Positions 25,219 through 35,542 are shown, numbered from the stretch's first letter. The stretch is 64,000 nucleotides of DNA from Tropicimonas isoalkanivorans (GCF_900112335.1 NZ_FOLG01000002.1:558097-622096), one strand, 5' to 3'. Numbers and translations are program-made. The notes: generated from the sequence alone by a model not told the origin.

Positions 25219-26486
25219 CCCCCGGCCTCCGCCCCGCAGCGCTGTTCCGTCTGCGCGGCGAGCGCCAGCGTCGCCGCTCCACGCGCCCAGACGAGATCGC
25301 CCCAGGCATTGATCTCGATCCGCGGCAGCGTCCGCGACCGGTTCAGCGTCATGGTGTGCACCTCCCGCAGCACGTCCTCGGCATAGAGGTAATCGTATTT
25401 CATCCGCGCCCCGGACAGGATCACGAGAGAGGGATCGAACAGGTTGATGACGTTCGAGATCCCGGCGGCCAGGAACCGCCCCGCGCGGCGAAAGATCGTG
25501 CGCGCCGCCTCGTTGCCGGCCTTGGCCTGATCGAACAGGCTTTCCAGGATGACCTGCGCGCTGCCGGAGGCGGAGCGGTGCATGTCGAGCGCGATGGAGG
25601 CCTCCCGCACCAGCGCGTAGTCGGAGACGTAGGCCTCCAGGCACCCCCGCTGGCCGCACCGGCAGAGCGCCCCGTCGGGTTGCACCTTGGTGTGGCCGAT
25701 CTCCATGCCGACCGAATGCGCGCCGCGATAGACGCGGTGGTCCATCACCAGCCCCATCCCGACCCCGTATTCCAGCGTAATCACGACGAAATCGGACAAC
25801 GCGCGCCCCGCGCCGAACCAGAGCTCGGCCAGGGTCACCAGGTTGGCGTCGTTGTCCGCCACCACGGGCAGGCCCATCCGCTCCGACATCAGCTCGGCCA
25901 CCGGCAGGTCGTTGCCGCGGATGATCGGCGACCAGAGTGCCACGCCGCGTCGGGTGTCCACCATGCCGGGCATGCCCACCCCTACGGCCGACAACTCGTT
26001 GCGCTCCATCCCCGCCTTGCGCAGCAGTTGCGACAGCAGGGCGCCGGCCTCCTCCACCAACAGGTCCAGATCGGTTCGCACGCTGGTCCGGCTCAGGCTC
26101 GCCTCCGCCACCGGGCTGCCGGCGAAATCCATGATGATCCCGGTATGGATCATGTCGCCCAGCTTGATACCCGCGACGTAGCCTGCTTCCGCGCGCACCC
26201 GAAGCGCCACGGGCGGACGGCCGCGGCTGCCCGGATCGCGGGGCGCCTCGACCTCTTTCAGCAGGCCGCCGCCGAGCAGGTCGGCCACCAGCGTCGAGAC
26301 GCTCGCGGGGCTGACGTTCAGCCGCTTGGCCACATCGATTCGCGAGATCTGCCCCTGTGAGCGCACACATTCGAACACCTGCTGGCGCAGCGGAACCGGT
26401 GCAGTCTCGCGTGGCGAGACAATCGGGCCGCACCCTTCCGGGGGGGCAGTCAAGCGTTCCACCGACAAAGGTTCGACCGGAATCAT
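25215..26486 (-). CDS. xylR: ROK-family transcriptional repressor (XylR-like)
   Basis: 423 residues. An N-terminal winged helix-turn-helix (about 30-90, ISRIDVAKRLNVSPASVSTLVADL) is followed by a ROK sugar-kinase-like domain with GVGMPGMVD, the DNDAN motif and the ROK zinc-site signature CRCGQRGCLE. It is divergent from xylFHGBA and separated by 214 bp holding a long AT-rich palindrome, so it is the likely xylose-responsive repressor. Symbol assigned by context and family. Its 3' end overlaps the FG-GAP gene. Confidence 0.88.
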   Translation of the reverse strand: MIPVEPLSVERLTAPPEGCGPIVSPRETAPVPLRQQVFECVRSQGQISRIDVAKRLNVSPASVSTLVADLLGGGLLKEVEAPRDPGSRGRPPVALRVRAEAGYVAGIKLGDMIHTGIIMDFAGSPVAEASLSRTSVRTDLDLLVEEAGALLSQLLRKAGMERNELSAVGVGMPGMVDTRRGVALWSPIIRGNDLPVAELMSERMGLPVVADNDANLVTLAELWFGAGRALSDFVVITLEYGVGMGLVMDHRVYRGAHSVGMEIGHTKVQPDGALCRCGQRGCLEAYVSDYALVREASIALDMHRSASGSAQVILESLFDQAKAGNEAARTIFRRAGRFLAAGISNVINLFDPSLVILSGARMKYDYLYAEDVLREVHTMTLNRSRTLPRIEINAWGDLVWARGAATLALAAQTEQRCGAEAGG

Positions 26487-26598
26487 TCTTTCAGCTTCCC
26501 AAATAAATATCTTTCCGCAGCGCGGCGCGAATTCGCAAAGTTACCAAACAGCCACAAGCGGCATCAGAAATCCAACCACATGCCCATTCGTTTGTCGA

Positions 26599-26620
26599 AT
26601 TTTATTTTGACAAATAAAAT
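26599..26620. promoter_or_regulatory. ROK/XylR-type operator in the xyl promoter region
   Basis: Perfect inverted repeat with 9-bp arms ATTTTATTT and AAATAAAAT around TGAC. It contains TTATTT...AAATAA half-sites like those bound by the ROK regulators Mlc and NagC. An overlapping second inverted repeat TTTGTC-N12-GACAAA occupies 26591-26614. It sits about 80 nt before the xylF ATG in an AT-rich patch. A lone AAATAA half-site lies near 26500, close to the regulator start. Confidence 0.75.
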
Positions 26621-26700
26621 AAATGCAGCGATCCTCTCCGCCAGGGTGCTTAGCGGCACCCTCTGCCCGTCACGCAGGGCTGAAAATTTGGGAGGATTTC

Positions 26701-27726
26701 ATGCGTACACTCTTCGTTGCAGCGGCCGCGCTCGCGTCCGTTTACACCACCACTGCCCTGGCGCAGGATCTGACGATCGGCGTGAGCTGGTCGAACTTCC
26801 AGGAGGAGCGCTGGAAGACAGACGAGGCCGCGATCAAGGAAGCCCTGGATGCCGCCGGCGCCCAATATGTTTCGTCGGACGCGCAGTCGTCCTCGTCCAA
26901 GCAGCTTTCCGACGTCGAGGCGCTGATGGCGCAGGGCGTGGACGCGCTGATCGTTCTCGCGCAGGACACCGAAGCCGTGATCCCAGCGGTCCAGATGGCC
27001 GCCGACGAAGGCGTCCCGGTCATTGCCTATGACCGCCTGATCGAGGACCCGCGCGCGTTCTACCTGACCTTCGACAACGTGGAAGTCGGCCGGATGCAGG
27101 CCCGCGCCGTGCTCGAAGCCGCGCCCGAAGGCAACTATGTGATGATCAAGGGCTCGCCCACCGATCCGAACGCGGACTTCCTCCGCGGCGGCCAGCAGGA
27201 AGTGCTGCAGGAAGCCATCGACGCGGGCAAGATCACCATCGTCGGCGAGGCCTACACGGACGGCTGGCTGCCCGCCAACGCGCAGCGCAACATGGAACAG
27301 ATCCTGACCGCCAACGACAACCAGGTCGACGCGGTGGTGGCATCGAATGACGGCACCGCCGGCGGCGCCGTGGCTGCTCTGACCGCGCAAGGCATGGAAG
27401 GCATCCCGGTCTCCGGTCAGGACGGCGACCACGCCGCGCTGAACCGCGTTGCGAAGGGCACGCAGACTGTCTCCGTCTGGAAGGACGCACGCGACCTCGG
27501 CAAGGCCGCTGGCGAGATCGCCGTGGCGCTGGCCCAAGGGACTGAAATGTCCGGCATCGAAGGCGCACAGGAATGGACCTCGCCGTCGGGGACGACGATG
27601 TGGGCGCGGTTCCTGGAACCGGTTCCGGTCACCAAGGACAATCTGAGCGCGGTTACCGACGCCGGCTGGATTTCGGTCGAGGCGCTCTGCCAGGGCGTCG
27701 AAAGCGGCCCTGCTCCCTGCAACTGA
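26701..27726 (+). CDS. xylF: D-xylose ABC transporter substrate-binding protein
   Basis: 341 residues. A signal peptide (about 1-22, ending TALAQ) is followed by a type I sugar-binding fold beginning LTIGVSWSNFQEERW and containing KGSPTDPNADFLRGGQ and VVASNDGTAGGAV, which match XylF. It ends with a Cys pair (EALCQGVESGPAPCN). ATG 26701 is preceded by GGGAGGA; the 26 in-frame codons upstream fall in the promoter/leader. First gene of xylFHGBA; periplasmic xylose capture. Confidence 0.93.
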   Translation: MRTLFVAAAALASVYTTTALAQDLTIGVSWSNFQEERWKTDEAAIKEALDAAGAQYVSSDAQSSSSKQLSDVEALMAQGVDALIVLAQDTEAVIPAVQMAADEGVPVIAYDRLIEDPRAFYLTFDNVEVGRMQARAVLEAAPEGNYVMIKGSPTDPNADFLRGGQQEVLQEAIDAGKITIVGEAYTDGWLPANAQRNMEQILTANDNQVDAVVASNDGTAGGAVAALTAQGMEGIPVSGQDGDHAALNRVAKGTQTVSVWKDARDLGKAAGEIAVALAQGTEMSGIEGAQEWTSPSGTTMWARFLEPVPVTKDNLSAVTDAGWISVEALCQGVESGPAPCN

Positions 27727-27751
27727 CGCATAAGCCAACCCTGTAACGAAC

Positions 27752-27775
27752 GCTTCCGCCGACCTCGGCGGAAGC
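27752..27775 (+). terminator. Intercistronic hairpin xylF-xylH
   Basis: Perfect 10-bp stem GCTTCCGCCG / CGGCGGAAGC with a 4-nt ACCT loop in the 79-nt gap between xylF and xylH. No long U-tract follows, so partial termination or 3'-end protection of the abundant xylF message is more likely than full termination. Confidence 0.65.
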
Positions 27776-27805
27776 CTTGGGAATGCACATTCCGGAGAGC
27801 GCCAA

Positions 27806-29104
27806 ATGGCCGATAGCACGGACACCCGCCAGCTACCGAAGCACGTCCGCCGGAACATCATCGACACCATGGAAATCGACACGCGCCTGCTCGGCATGAT
27901 CGGCGCGTTCATCGTGATTTGCGTGGTTTTTGATGTCTGGACGGGCGGCCGGTTCCTCACCCCGCGAAACATCTTCAACCTGACGATCCAGACCGTGTCG
28001 GTCGCCATCATGGCCACCGGGATGGTGTTCGTCATTGTCACCCGGCACATCGACCTCAGCGTCGGCGCCTTGCTGGCCACTTGCTCCGCCTTCATGGCGA
28101 TGACCCAGACGGCGGTTCTGCCGCAATGGTTCGGCATCGAGCTCGGCTCGCCGATCATCGCCCCGGTGGCGATCATCGTGGGCCTCATCGTCGGCGTGGC
28201 CATCGGTGCCTTCCACGGCTGGTTGATCGGATACCTGACGATCCCGGCCTTCATCGTCACGCTCGGCGGCCTGTTCGTCTGGCGTAACGTCGCGTGGCAC
28301 CTGTCGCGCGGACAGACCATCGGGCCGCTCGACGGCAACTTCCTGGTGCTCGGCGGCATCGAGGGAACCCTCGGCGCAACCGCGAGCTGGATCCTCGCGT
28401 TGATCGCCTGTGCCTTCACCATCATGCTCATGATAAATGCCCGGCGCGCCAAGCTGCGCCACGAGTTCCCGGTGAAGCCGATTTGGGCGGAGGTCGTGAT
28501 CGGCGCGATTGCCATCGCCGCCATCGTCGGATTCGTCTGGATCCTGAACTCCTACGAGGTTCCCGGCGGACGCCTGGCGCGGGACTTCCGGGCGCGTGGC
28601 GAGACCATGCCGGAAGGCTATTCCGAGGTCTACGGCGTCCCCTATTCCGTTCTGCTCCTCATCATCATCGCAATCGCCATGACGGTCCTCGCGCAACGCA
28701 CGCGGCTCGGCCGGTACATCTTCGCGACCGGCGGCAACCCGGAGGCGACGGAGCTCGCCGGCATCAACATCCGGTTCCTGACCGTCAAGGTCTTCGCCAT
28801 CATGGGCCTGCTCTGCGCGCTTTCGGCGGTGGTCGCTTCGGCGCGCCTGACCTTCCACACCAACGACATCGGCACGCTGGACGAACTGCGGGTGATCGCG
28901 GCGGCGGTCATCGGCGGCACGGCGCTCTCGGGCGGCATCGGCACGATCTATGGGGCCATCCTTGGCGCCCTCATCATGCAGTCGCTGCAATCGGGCATGG
29001 CGATGGTCGGGGTCGAAGCGCCCTACCAGAACATCGTCGTGGGCATCGTGCTCGTGCTCGCCGTCTATGTCGACATCCTCTACCGCAAGCGGACGGGAGA
29101 CTGA
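27806..29104 (+). CDS. xylH: D-xylose ABC transporter permease
   Basis: 432 residues with about 10 helices. It has VTRHIDLSVGALLATCSAFMA, the GNPEATELAGIN loop and IGGTALSGGIGTIYG, all characteristic of XylH/RbsC permeases. A hydrophilic insert with charged residues (about 205-285) is typical of the longer XylH subgroup. It sits between xylF and xylG and forms the membrane channel. Confidence 0.93.
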   Translation: MADSTDTRQLPKHVRRNIIDTMEIDTRLLGMIGAFIVICVVFDVWTGGRFLTPRNIFNLTIQTVSVAIMATGMVFVIVTRHIDLSVGALLATCSAFMAMTQTAVLPQWFGIELGSPIIAPVAIIVGLIVGVAIGAFHGWLIGYLTIPAFIVTLGGLFVWRNVAWHLSRGQTIGPLDGNFLVLGGIEGTLGATASWILALIACAFTIMLMINARRAKLRHEFPVKPIWAEVVIGAIAIAAIVGFVWILNSYEVPGGRLARDFRARGETMPEGYSEVYGVPYSVLLLIIIAIAMTVLAQRTRLGRYIFATGGNPEATELAGINIRFLTVKVFAIMGLLCALSAVVASARLTFHTNDIGTLDELRVIAAAVIGGTALSGGIGTIYGAILGALIMQSLQSGMAMVGVEAPYQNIVVGIVLVLAVYVDILYRKRTGD

Positions 29105-29107
29105 TCC

Positions 29108-29881
29108 ATGGCACTCGATACAGAATCCCGCGGTACGCCGCTCGTCGAGATGCGCAACATGCGGAAGTCCTTCGGCGGCATCGATGCCGTCGACGGGGTG
29201 ACGCTCGACCTCTATCCGGGGGAGGTCGTCGGCGTTCTGGGGCACAATGGCGCCGGCAAGTCGGTGCTGATGAAGATGCTCTCCGGCGCCCTCTCCCGCG
29301 ACGAGGGAGAGATCTACGTCAACGGAGAGCTTGCCAACATCAACAACCCGCGCGACGCACGCCACTACCGGATCGAGACGATCTACCAGTACCTCGCGCT
29401 GGCCGATAACCTCGATGCCGCCTCCAATCTGTTCCTCGGACGCGAACTCGTGACCAGCACGGGCCTCGTGGACGACGCGCAGATGGAGGCGGAGACGCGC
29501 AAGATCATGGCGCGGCTCAACCCCAACTTCCAGCGCTTCCATACGCCGGTGAAGGGGCTGTCGGGCGGGCAACGGCAGTCCGTCGCGATCAGCCGCGCCG
29601 TCTACTTCAACGCCAACATCCTGATCATGGACGAACCCACGGCGGCCCTCGGCGTGGAGGAGACGCGCATGGTCGCCAACCTGATCGAGGAGCTGAAGTC
29701 CCAGGGTCTCGGCATCTTCCTGATCGACCACGACATCCACGCGGTCATGCAGTTGTGCGACCGCGCGTCGGTGATGAAGAACGGCAAACTCGTGGGCACG
29801 GTGAAAGTGGACGAGGTGACCGAGGACGACATCCTCGGGATGATCATTCTGGGCAAGACTCCGGAGAAAGGAACTGTGTGA
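29108..29881 (+). CDS. xylG: Xylose ABC transporter ATPase, single-domain
   Basis: 257 residues, half the length of enterobacterial XylG (about 510). It holds one complete ABC domain: Walker A GHNGAGKSVLMK, signature LSGGQRQSVAISRA, Walker B ILIMDEPTAAL and the switch His in FLIDHDIHAV. The second RbsA-like domain is absent, not frameshifted, because the stop is followed directly by xylB (1-nt overlap). The protein would work as a homodimer with XylH. Confidence 0.92.
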   Translation: MALDTESRGTPLVEMRNMRKSFGGIDAVDGVTLDLYPGEVVGVLGHNGAGKSVLMKMLSGALSRDEGEIYVNGELANINNPRDARHYRIETIYQYLALADNLDAASNLFLGRELVTSTGLVDDAQMEAETRKIMARLNPNFQRFHTPVKGLSGGQRQSVAISRAVYFNANILIMDEPTAALGVEETRMVANLIEELKSQGLGIFLIDHDIHAVMQLCDRASVMKNGKLVGTVKVDEVTEDDILGMIILGKTPEKGTV

Positions 29882-31323
29882 TGTTTATCGGTCTGGATCT
29901 GGGAACCTCCGGTCTCAAGGCGTTGCTGATTGACGAGGACCAGACTGTCATTGCCGAGACCACCGCCCCCCTGACCGTCTCGCGGCCGCATCCCGGTTGG
30001 TCGGAGCAATCTCCGGCCGACTGGCTGACGGCCGCCTCGACGGCGATGGACGGCCTGGCCGCCGCAGCGTCGCTGTCGGCCGTTCGCGGCATCGGGCTGT
30101 CCGGCCAGATGCACGGCGCGACCCTGCTCGATACCGCCGAGAACGTGCTGCGCCCCTGCATGCTCTGGAACGACACCCGGTCGCATGCAGAGGCCGCGGC
30201 GCTGGATGGCGATCCGGCCTGGCGGGAGATCACGGGCAACATCGTCTTCCCCGGCTTCACCGCGCCGAAGGTGATGTGGGTGAAGAAGAACGAGCCCGAC
30301 GTGTTCGCCCAGGTGGCGAAGGTTCTGCTGCCGAAGGACTACCTGCGCCTCTGGCTGACCGGCGAGGCGGTGTCGGAAATGTCGGATGCCGCCGGCACGA
30401 GTTGGCTCGACACCGGCAAGCGCGACTGGTCCGACGCCCTGCTGGCCAAATCGGACCTGTCGCGGGACCACATGCCCCGGCTGGTGGAAGGCTCCGAAGC
30501 CTCCGGCACCCTCCGCAAGGAGCTGGCGGACCGCTGGGGCCTCTCCGCTGACGTGGTGGTCGCTGGCGGCGGCGGCGACAATGCGGCCTCCGCCGTGGGG
30601 GTCGGCGTGGTGAACGCGGGCGACGCCTTCATCTCGCTGGGGACGTCGGGCGTGCTCTTCGCCGCTTCCGATGCCTATCAGCCGGATGCCGCGACGGCCG
30701 TCCACACCTTCTGCCATGCCCTGCCCGGCACCTGGCACCAGATGGGTGTTTTCCTGGCGGCGACGGATTCGCTCAACTGGTACGCGCGCCTCGTGGGCTC
30801 CGACGCGGCGGCCCTGACAGGCGAGCTTGGCGACACCCTGCGCGCGCCGGGCCGAACGATGTTCCTGCCCTACCTGGGCGGCGAGCGGACGCCGCATAAC
30901 GACGCGCAGATCCGTGGCAGCCTCACCGGGCTGGAGCACGCGACGGACCGTGCCGCCGGAACCGCCGCGGTGCTGGAGGGCGTCACCTTCGCCGTCCGGG
31001 ACAGCTTCGATGCGCTCGCCTCTACCGGTACCAGCTTCGACCGGCTGATCGCCGTTGGCGGCGGCTCCCGGTCGGATTACTGGCTGAAGGCCATCGCGAC
31101 CTCGCTCGACATGCCCGTGCAGGTGCCCGTCGCGGGCGACTTCGGCGGGGCCTTCGGCGCGGCGCGGCTGGCGATGATGGCCGCGACGGGCGCAGGCGCC
31201 GAAATCGCCCCCATTCCGCAAATATCCAAGGTCGTGGAGCCGGTAAAAGACCTGACATCCGCCTTCGTTGCGGCACAGTCGCGCTACCGGCAAACCTACC
31301 AAGCCCTCAGAGGTCTCTCATGA
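29881..31323 (+). CDS. xylB: Xylulokinase
   Basis: 480 residues, FGGY carbohydrate kinase. It begins [16 protein letters not shown] (phosphate-1 loop) and shows [23 protein letters not shown] and the C-terminal [14 protein letters not shown] adenosine motif, all as in XylB. It phosphorylates D-xylulose to D-xylulose 5-phosphate. ATG 29881 shares its A with the xylG stop (TGATG), and its own end overlaps xylA, so all three are coupled. Confidence 0.95.
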   Translation: MFIGLDLGTSGLKALLIDEDQTVIAETTAPLTVSRPHPGWSEQSPADWLTAASTAMDGLAAAASLSAVRGIGLSGQMHGATLLDTAENVLRPCMLWNDTRSHAEAAALDGDPAWREITGNIVFPGFTAPKVMWVKKNEPDVFAQVAKVLLPKDYLRLWLTGEAVSEMSDAAGTSWLDTGKRDWSDALLAKSDLSRDHMPRLVEGSEASGTLRKELADRWGLSADVVVAGGGGDNAASAVGVGVVNAGDAFISLGTSGVLFAASDAYQPDAATAVHTFCHALPGTWHQMGVFLAATDSLNWYARLVGSDAAALTGELGDTLRAPGRTMFLPYLGGERTPHNDAQIRGSLTGLEHATDRAAGTAAVLEGVTFAVRDSFDALASTGTSFDRLIAVGGGSRSDYWLKAIATSLDMPVQVPVAGDFGGAFGAARLAMMAATGAGAEIAPIPQISKVVEPVKDLTSAFVAAQSRYRQTYQALRGLS

Positions 31324-32624
31324 CACGCTTCTTCGACGGCATCGACCCGATCCGGTACAATCCCGATGCCGAGACCGACCTTGCCTATCGCCACTACAAC
31401 CCCGACGAGATCGTCCTGGGCAAGCGGATGGAGGACCAGCTCCGCTTCGCCGTGGCCTACTGGCACAGCTTCGCCTGGGAGGGCGGCGACCCGTTCGGCG
31501 GGCGCACGTTCGAGCGCCCCTGGTATCCCCAGGACAGCATGAAGAACGCCAAGCTGAAGGCCGATGTCGCCTTCGAGATGTTTGCCCTGCTCGGCCAGCC
31601 GTTCTTCTGCTTCCACGACGCCGACGTGCGCCCCGAAGGCGACACCTTCGCCGAGAACAAGCGCAACCTGGAGGAAATCGTCGATTACTTCGGCGAGAAG
31701 ATGGAGGCCACGGGCACGAAGCTGCTTTGGGGCACGGCGAACCTCTTCACCCACCGCCGCTTCATGTCCGGCGCCGCCACCAACCCCGATCCGGACGTCT
31801 TTGCCTATAGCGCCGCGACGGTGAAGAGCTGCATGGACGCCACGCAGAAGCTTGGCGGCGAGAACTACGTCCTCTGGGGCGGGCGCGAGGGCTACGAGAC
31901 GCTGCTGAACACCGATCTGGTGAAGGAGCGCCAGCAGGCTGGACGCTTCCTGCAGATGGTCGTCGATTACGCCCACAAGATCGGCTTCAACGGCACGATC
32001 CTGATCGAGCCGAAGCCGCAGGAGCCCTCCAAGCACCAGTACGACTACGACGTGAACACGGTCTATTCCTTCCTCAAGGAATTCGGGCTGGAAGGCGAAG
32101 TGAAGATGAACATCGAGCAGGGGCACGCGATCCTCGCGGGCCACAGCTTCGAGCACGAACTGGCGATGGCGGCGGCGTTCGGCATCCTCGGGTCCATCGA
32201 CATGAACCGCAACGACTACCAGTCCGGCTGGGACACCGACCAGTTCCCCAACAACGTGCCCGAGGTCGCGCTGGCCTATTACGAGATCCTCAAGATGGGC
32301 GGGTTCACCACGGGTGGCACCAACTTCGACTCCAAGCTGCGCCGCCAGTCGCTGGACCCGGCGGACCTGATCGCAGGTCACGCAGGCGCGATGGACGTCT
32401 GCGCGCGCGGGCTGAAGGCCGCCGCGGCGATGCTGGAGGACGGCGGGCTGGAGACGGCCCGCGCCGAGCGATATGCGGGCTGGGACGATGCCGCCAACAA
32501 GGACATGCTCGAAAGCGGCACGCTCGACGGCATCGCGGAGAGGGTCCTTGCGGAAGATATCAACCCGCAACCGCGCTCCGGCCGGCAGGAACGGCTGGAA
32601 AACTACGTCAATCGCTTCGTGTAA
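31320..32624 (+). CDS. xylA: Xylose isomerase
   Basis: 434 residues, class II length. Key segments include [13 protein letters not shown] (catalytic His/Asp), [29 protein letters not shown] (metal-binding Glu/Lys region) and [19 protein letters not shown]. It converts D-xylose to D-xylulose for XylB. The ATGA overlap with xylB ends the xylFHGBA operon, which is closed by a strong terminator at 32647-32673. Confidence 0.96.
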   Translation: MTRFFDGIDPIRYNPDAETDLAYRHYNPDEIVLGKRMEDQLRFAVAYWHSFAWEGGDPFGGRTFERPWYPQDSMKNAKLKADVAFEMFALLGQPFFCFHDADVRPEGDTFAENKRNLEEIVDYFGEKMEATGTKLLWGTANLFTHRRFMSGAATNPDPDVFAYSAATVKSCMDATQKLGGENYVLWGGREGYETLLNTDLVKERQQAGRFLQMVVDYAHKIGFNGTILIEPKPQEPSKHQYDYDVNTVYSFLKEFGLEGEVKMNIEQGHAILAGHSFEHELAMAAAFGILGSIDMNRNDYQSGWDTDQFPNNVPEVALAYYEILKMGGFTTGGTNFDSKLRRQSLDPADLIAGHAGAMDVCARGLKAAAAMLEDGGLETARAERYAGWDDAANKDMLESGTLDGIAERVLAEDINPQPRSGRQERLENYVNRFV

Positions 32625-32646
32625 GCGCCCGAGAGGTGTATGATCG

Positions 32647-32673
32647 AACGGCGGCCCGAAGCGGCCGCCGTTT
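32647..32673 (+). terminator. Rho-independent terminator of the xyl operon
   Basis: Stem AACGGCGGCC / GGCCGCCGTT (10 bp) with a 6-nt loop CGAAGC followed by T, 23 nt after the xylA stop. Confidence 0.75.
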
Positions 32674-32781
32674 CGCGTTCCCGGAACGTGAAAAATGCGA
32701 GGTATTTTCTGCCCCGGGGACTCAGATCGTCTTAGGGGCTTGGCGGTAGTGCAGGCGTAACCGGCTTTCGGAGTTACACCT

Positions 32782-33408
32782 ATGCCCGCGCGTCTTTCCA
32801 TCGTTCCCTTCGCCTCGGTCATCCTTCTGCTACTCGCTGCCGCCTGCACGGACTCGCCTCCTCCCGTGTCCCGGTCGGTCGCCTTGCCGGAGGGGGGCGA
32901 AACCTTCGCGCCGGATGCCCTTGCGTGCGCCCAAACACGTGCACACACGGCCAAGGATACGAGTCCGTGCGAAGGGACTGCGGCACCGCCGGCGCAGGAC
33001 GGCGCGCGGCTTGGCGCGGGGGACTATGCCGACGCGGGGTCCTCCGCCCTCGCAGCGGCGAGCGGCCTGAGCGAACTCAACCCCGCCTACGCGGCGATAG
33101 GGCCCGCCGCGCCGGTCGCGATGCTCGGCCTAAAGTACGGCGGAAAAGCGGCCCTGATCGACATGGGCCTGCCCGCCGGGGACGTGAACCGCGTCGTCGA
33201 AGCCGTCGGAATGGCCGGCGGCTGCTCCAACCTGTCACTGGTTGCAGGCGCCGCCGCGCCTCCCGCACTGGCCCTCGGCGCGGTGTGTGGCGTGCTCTAC
33301 AACGACGCGGTGGCGAAACGGCAGGCTCGAAAGGACGTCCGGTATCTGACGTTCGAAGACGGCGACTGGGTGCTGGAGGGGCAGAACAGCGCGAAGGATC
33401 GCCCCTGA
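32782..33408 (+). CDS. Predicted lipoprotein of unknown function
   Basis: 208 residues. A signal sequence ends in a lipobox-like LLAAAC with Cys at residue 22. The mature part has a Pro/Gly/Ala-rich linker with two Cys, then a hydrophobic Ala/Gly-rich middle (about 75-175) and a charged end (KRQARKDVRYLTFEDGDWVLEG). I recognise no family. Codon use and high third-position GC fit a real gene. It stands alone between the xyl terminator and metG. The hydrophobic stretches could pack on the inner or outer membrane (inference). Confidence 0.7.
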   Translation: MPARLSIVPFASVILLLLAAACTDSPPPVSRSVALPEGGETFAPDALACAQTRAHTAKDTSPCEGTAAPPAQDGARLGAGDYADAGSSALAAASGLSELNPAYAAIGPAAPVAMLGLKYGGKAALIDMGLPAGDVNRVVEAVGMAGGCSNLSLVAGAAAPPALALGAVCGVLYNDAVAKRQARKDVRYLTFEDGDWVLEGQNSAKDRP

Positions 33409-33596
33409 TTTCCTTGGGTCCGTCAGTGAGAAGGCCACCAGTCCAACCGATGCCGCGCGCCCTTCGCCGCTGCACGCGCCGAGAGTGAACCCGAGGGGGG
33501 AAACGTCCGTCACCGGGCGCGACGGCAAATCGCCGGCTGGCACTCTTTGGCCGCATGGGCTAAACGCAGCCGCGAAACAGACGGAGTCCGTGCCGC

Positions 33597-35315
33597 ATGT
33601 CGCGCATTCTCATCACCTCGGCCCTACCCTACATCAACGGCATCAAGCACCTGGGCAACCTGGTGGGCAGCCAGTTGCCGGCCGACCTCTACGCCCGCTA
33701 CTGCCGGGGCCGCGGCCACGAAGTGCTGTTCCTGTGCGCCACCGACGAGCACGGCACCCCGGCCGAACTCGCGGCGACCAAGGCGGACATGCCTGTGGAT
33801 GCCTATTGCACGCAGATGCACCGGACCCAGGCCAAACTGGCCGCCGGGTTCAAACTCTCCTTCGACTACTTCGGCCGGTCCTCCAGCCCGCAGAACCACC
33901 GCCTGACACAGTATTTCGCGGGTCGTCTGGCGGAGAACGGGTTCATCTCCGAAGTGTCGGAAAAAATGGTGTACTCCCCCGCCGACGGCCGCTTCCTGCC
34001 AGACCGCTACATCGAAGGCACCTGCCCCAACTGCGGGTACGACAAGGCCCGGGGCGATCAATGCGAGAACTGCACCAAGCAGCTCGACCCGACGGACCTG
34101 CTCGAACCGCGCTCCGCGATCTCCGGCTCGACGGAGCTGGAAATCCGCGAAACCAAGCACCTCTACCTGCGGCAGTCGGCCCTGAAGGACGAGCTGGACG
34201 CCTGGATCGACAGCAAGTCGGACTGGCCAATCCTGACGACCTCCATCGCCAAGAAATGGCTGCACGACGGCGACGGCCTGCAGGACCGGGGCATCACCCG
34301 CGACCTGAACTGGGGCATCCCGGTGAAACGCGGCAACGACGACTGGCCCGGCATGGAGGGCAAGGTCTTCTATGTCTGGTTCGACGCGCCGATCGAATAC
34401 ATCGCCTGCGCCGCCGAATGGGCCGAAGCGCAGGGCAAGGACGAGGAGGACTGGTGGCGCTGGTGGCGGACCGACGCGGGCGCGGAGGATGTGCGCTACG
34501 TCCAGTTCATGGGCAAGGACAACGTGCCATTCCACACGCTCTCCTTCCCCTCCACCCTGATTGGCAGCCGCGATCCGTGGAAGCTGGTCGACTACATCAA
34601 GTCGTTCAACTACCTCAACTACGACGGCGGCCAGTTCTCCACCAGCCAGGGGCGCGGCGTGTTCCAGGACGACGCGCTGGACCTCCTGCCCGCGGACTAC
34701 TGGCGCTGGTGGCTGCTCTCCAACGCGCCGGAGACCTCCGACAGCGAATTCACGTGGGAGAAGTTCCAGACCGGCGTGAACAAGGACCTCGCCGACGTGC
34801 TCGGTAATTTCGTGAGCCGCGTCACCAAGTTCTGCCGCTCCAAATTCGGCACGGAGGTGCCGGAGGGCGGTGCGATAACCGAGGAGGGCGCGCGCCTGAT
34901 CGCCGACCTCGACGCGCGGCTTGCGGCCTATGTCGGGCACATGGACGCCATCGAAGTCCGCAAGGCGGCGGCAGAACTGCGCGCCATGTGGGTGGCCGGC
35001 AACGAATTCCTCCAGTCCGCGGCCCCCTGGTCCAGCTTCAAGACCGATCCGGACCGCGCGGCGGCCGATATCCGGCTCGCGCTCAACCTGATCCGCGTCT
35101 ACGCGGTGATCTCCGCGCCCTTCATTCCCACCGCGACCTCGACCCTTCTGGAAGCGATGCAGACCGAGCGGACGGAGTGGCCGGAGTCGATGGCGGACGC
35201 ACTCACCGTGCTGCCCCCGGGCAAGGCGTTCACCGTGCCCCAGACGCTGTTCGCGAAGATCAGCGACGAGGAGCGGGAAAGCTGGGCGGAGCGCTTCTCC
35301 GGCACCCGCGCCTGA
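33597..35315 (+). CDS. metG: Methionyl-tRNA synthetase
   Basis: 572 residues, class I. The HIGH-equivalent is in [17 protein letters not shown] (residues 7-22), and a double zinc knuckle is at 143-159 (CPNC...CENC). [12 protein letters not shown] and [12 protein letters not shown] are MetRS active-site motifs. The KMSKS loop reads [11 protein letters not shown] at 346-356, lacking both lysines of the consensus. No C-terminal EMAP-type domain. It charges tRNA-Met in the cytoplasm. Confidence 0.96.
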   Translation: MSRILITSALPYINGIKHLGNLVGSQLPADLYARYCRGRGHEVLFLCATDEHGTPAELAATKADMPVDAYCTQMHRTQAKLAAGFKLSFDYFGRSSSPQNHRLTQYFAGRLAENGFISEVSEKMVYSPADGRFLPDRYIEGTCPNCGYDKARGDQCENCTKQLDPTDLLEPRSAISGSTELEIRETKHLYLRQSALKDELDAWIDSKSDWPILTTSIAKKWLHDGDGLQDRGITRDLNWGIPVKRGNDDWPGMEGKVFYVWFDAPIEYIACAAEWAEAQGKDEEDWWRWWRTDAGAEDVRYVQFMGKDNVPFHTLSFPSTLIGSRDPWKLVDYIKSFNYLNYDGGQFSTSQGRGVFQDDALDLLPADYWRWWLLSNAPETSDSEFTWEKFQTGVNKDLADVLGNFVSRVTKFCRSKFGTEVPEGGAITEEGARLIADLDARLAAYVGHMDAIEVRKAAAELRAMWVAGNEFLQSAAPWSSFKTDPDRAAADIRLALNLIRVYAVISAPFIPTATSTLLEAMQTERTEWPESMADALTVLPPGKAFTVPQTLFAKISDEERESWAERFSGTRA

Positions 35316-35382
35316 CGAAACGGCCGAACGGAAGGGGCCCGGCCCCACCTCAAAGGTCCAGCACCCGCCGCCCGTCGCACCC

Positions 35383-35399
35383 GCAGGCCGAAGGCCTGC
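35383..35399. repeat. Short GC hairpin downstream of metG
   Basis: GCAGGCC-GAA-GGCCTGC, a perfect 7-bp stem with a 3-nt loop, in the 227-bp gap between metG and the ABC genes. Candidate terminator, or a REP-like element; no U-tract. Confidence 0.45.
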
Positions 35400-35542
35400 C
35401 TGGCCCAACTGCGGGCAAGCGCGGCAGCGCGCGGCGCCGCAGGCGGGAGCCCCCCGCCCTTGTCGGTCGAAACGCCCCCGCGCCCCTTTCCCTGCCCCCG
35501 CTCGGGCGCTAGGTCTCGGCGGGGCATGACGACGAGGCGGAT

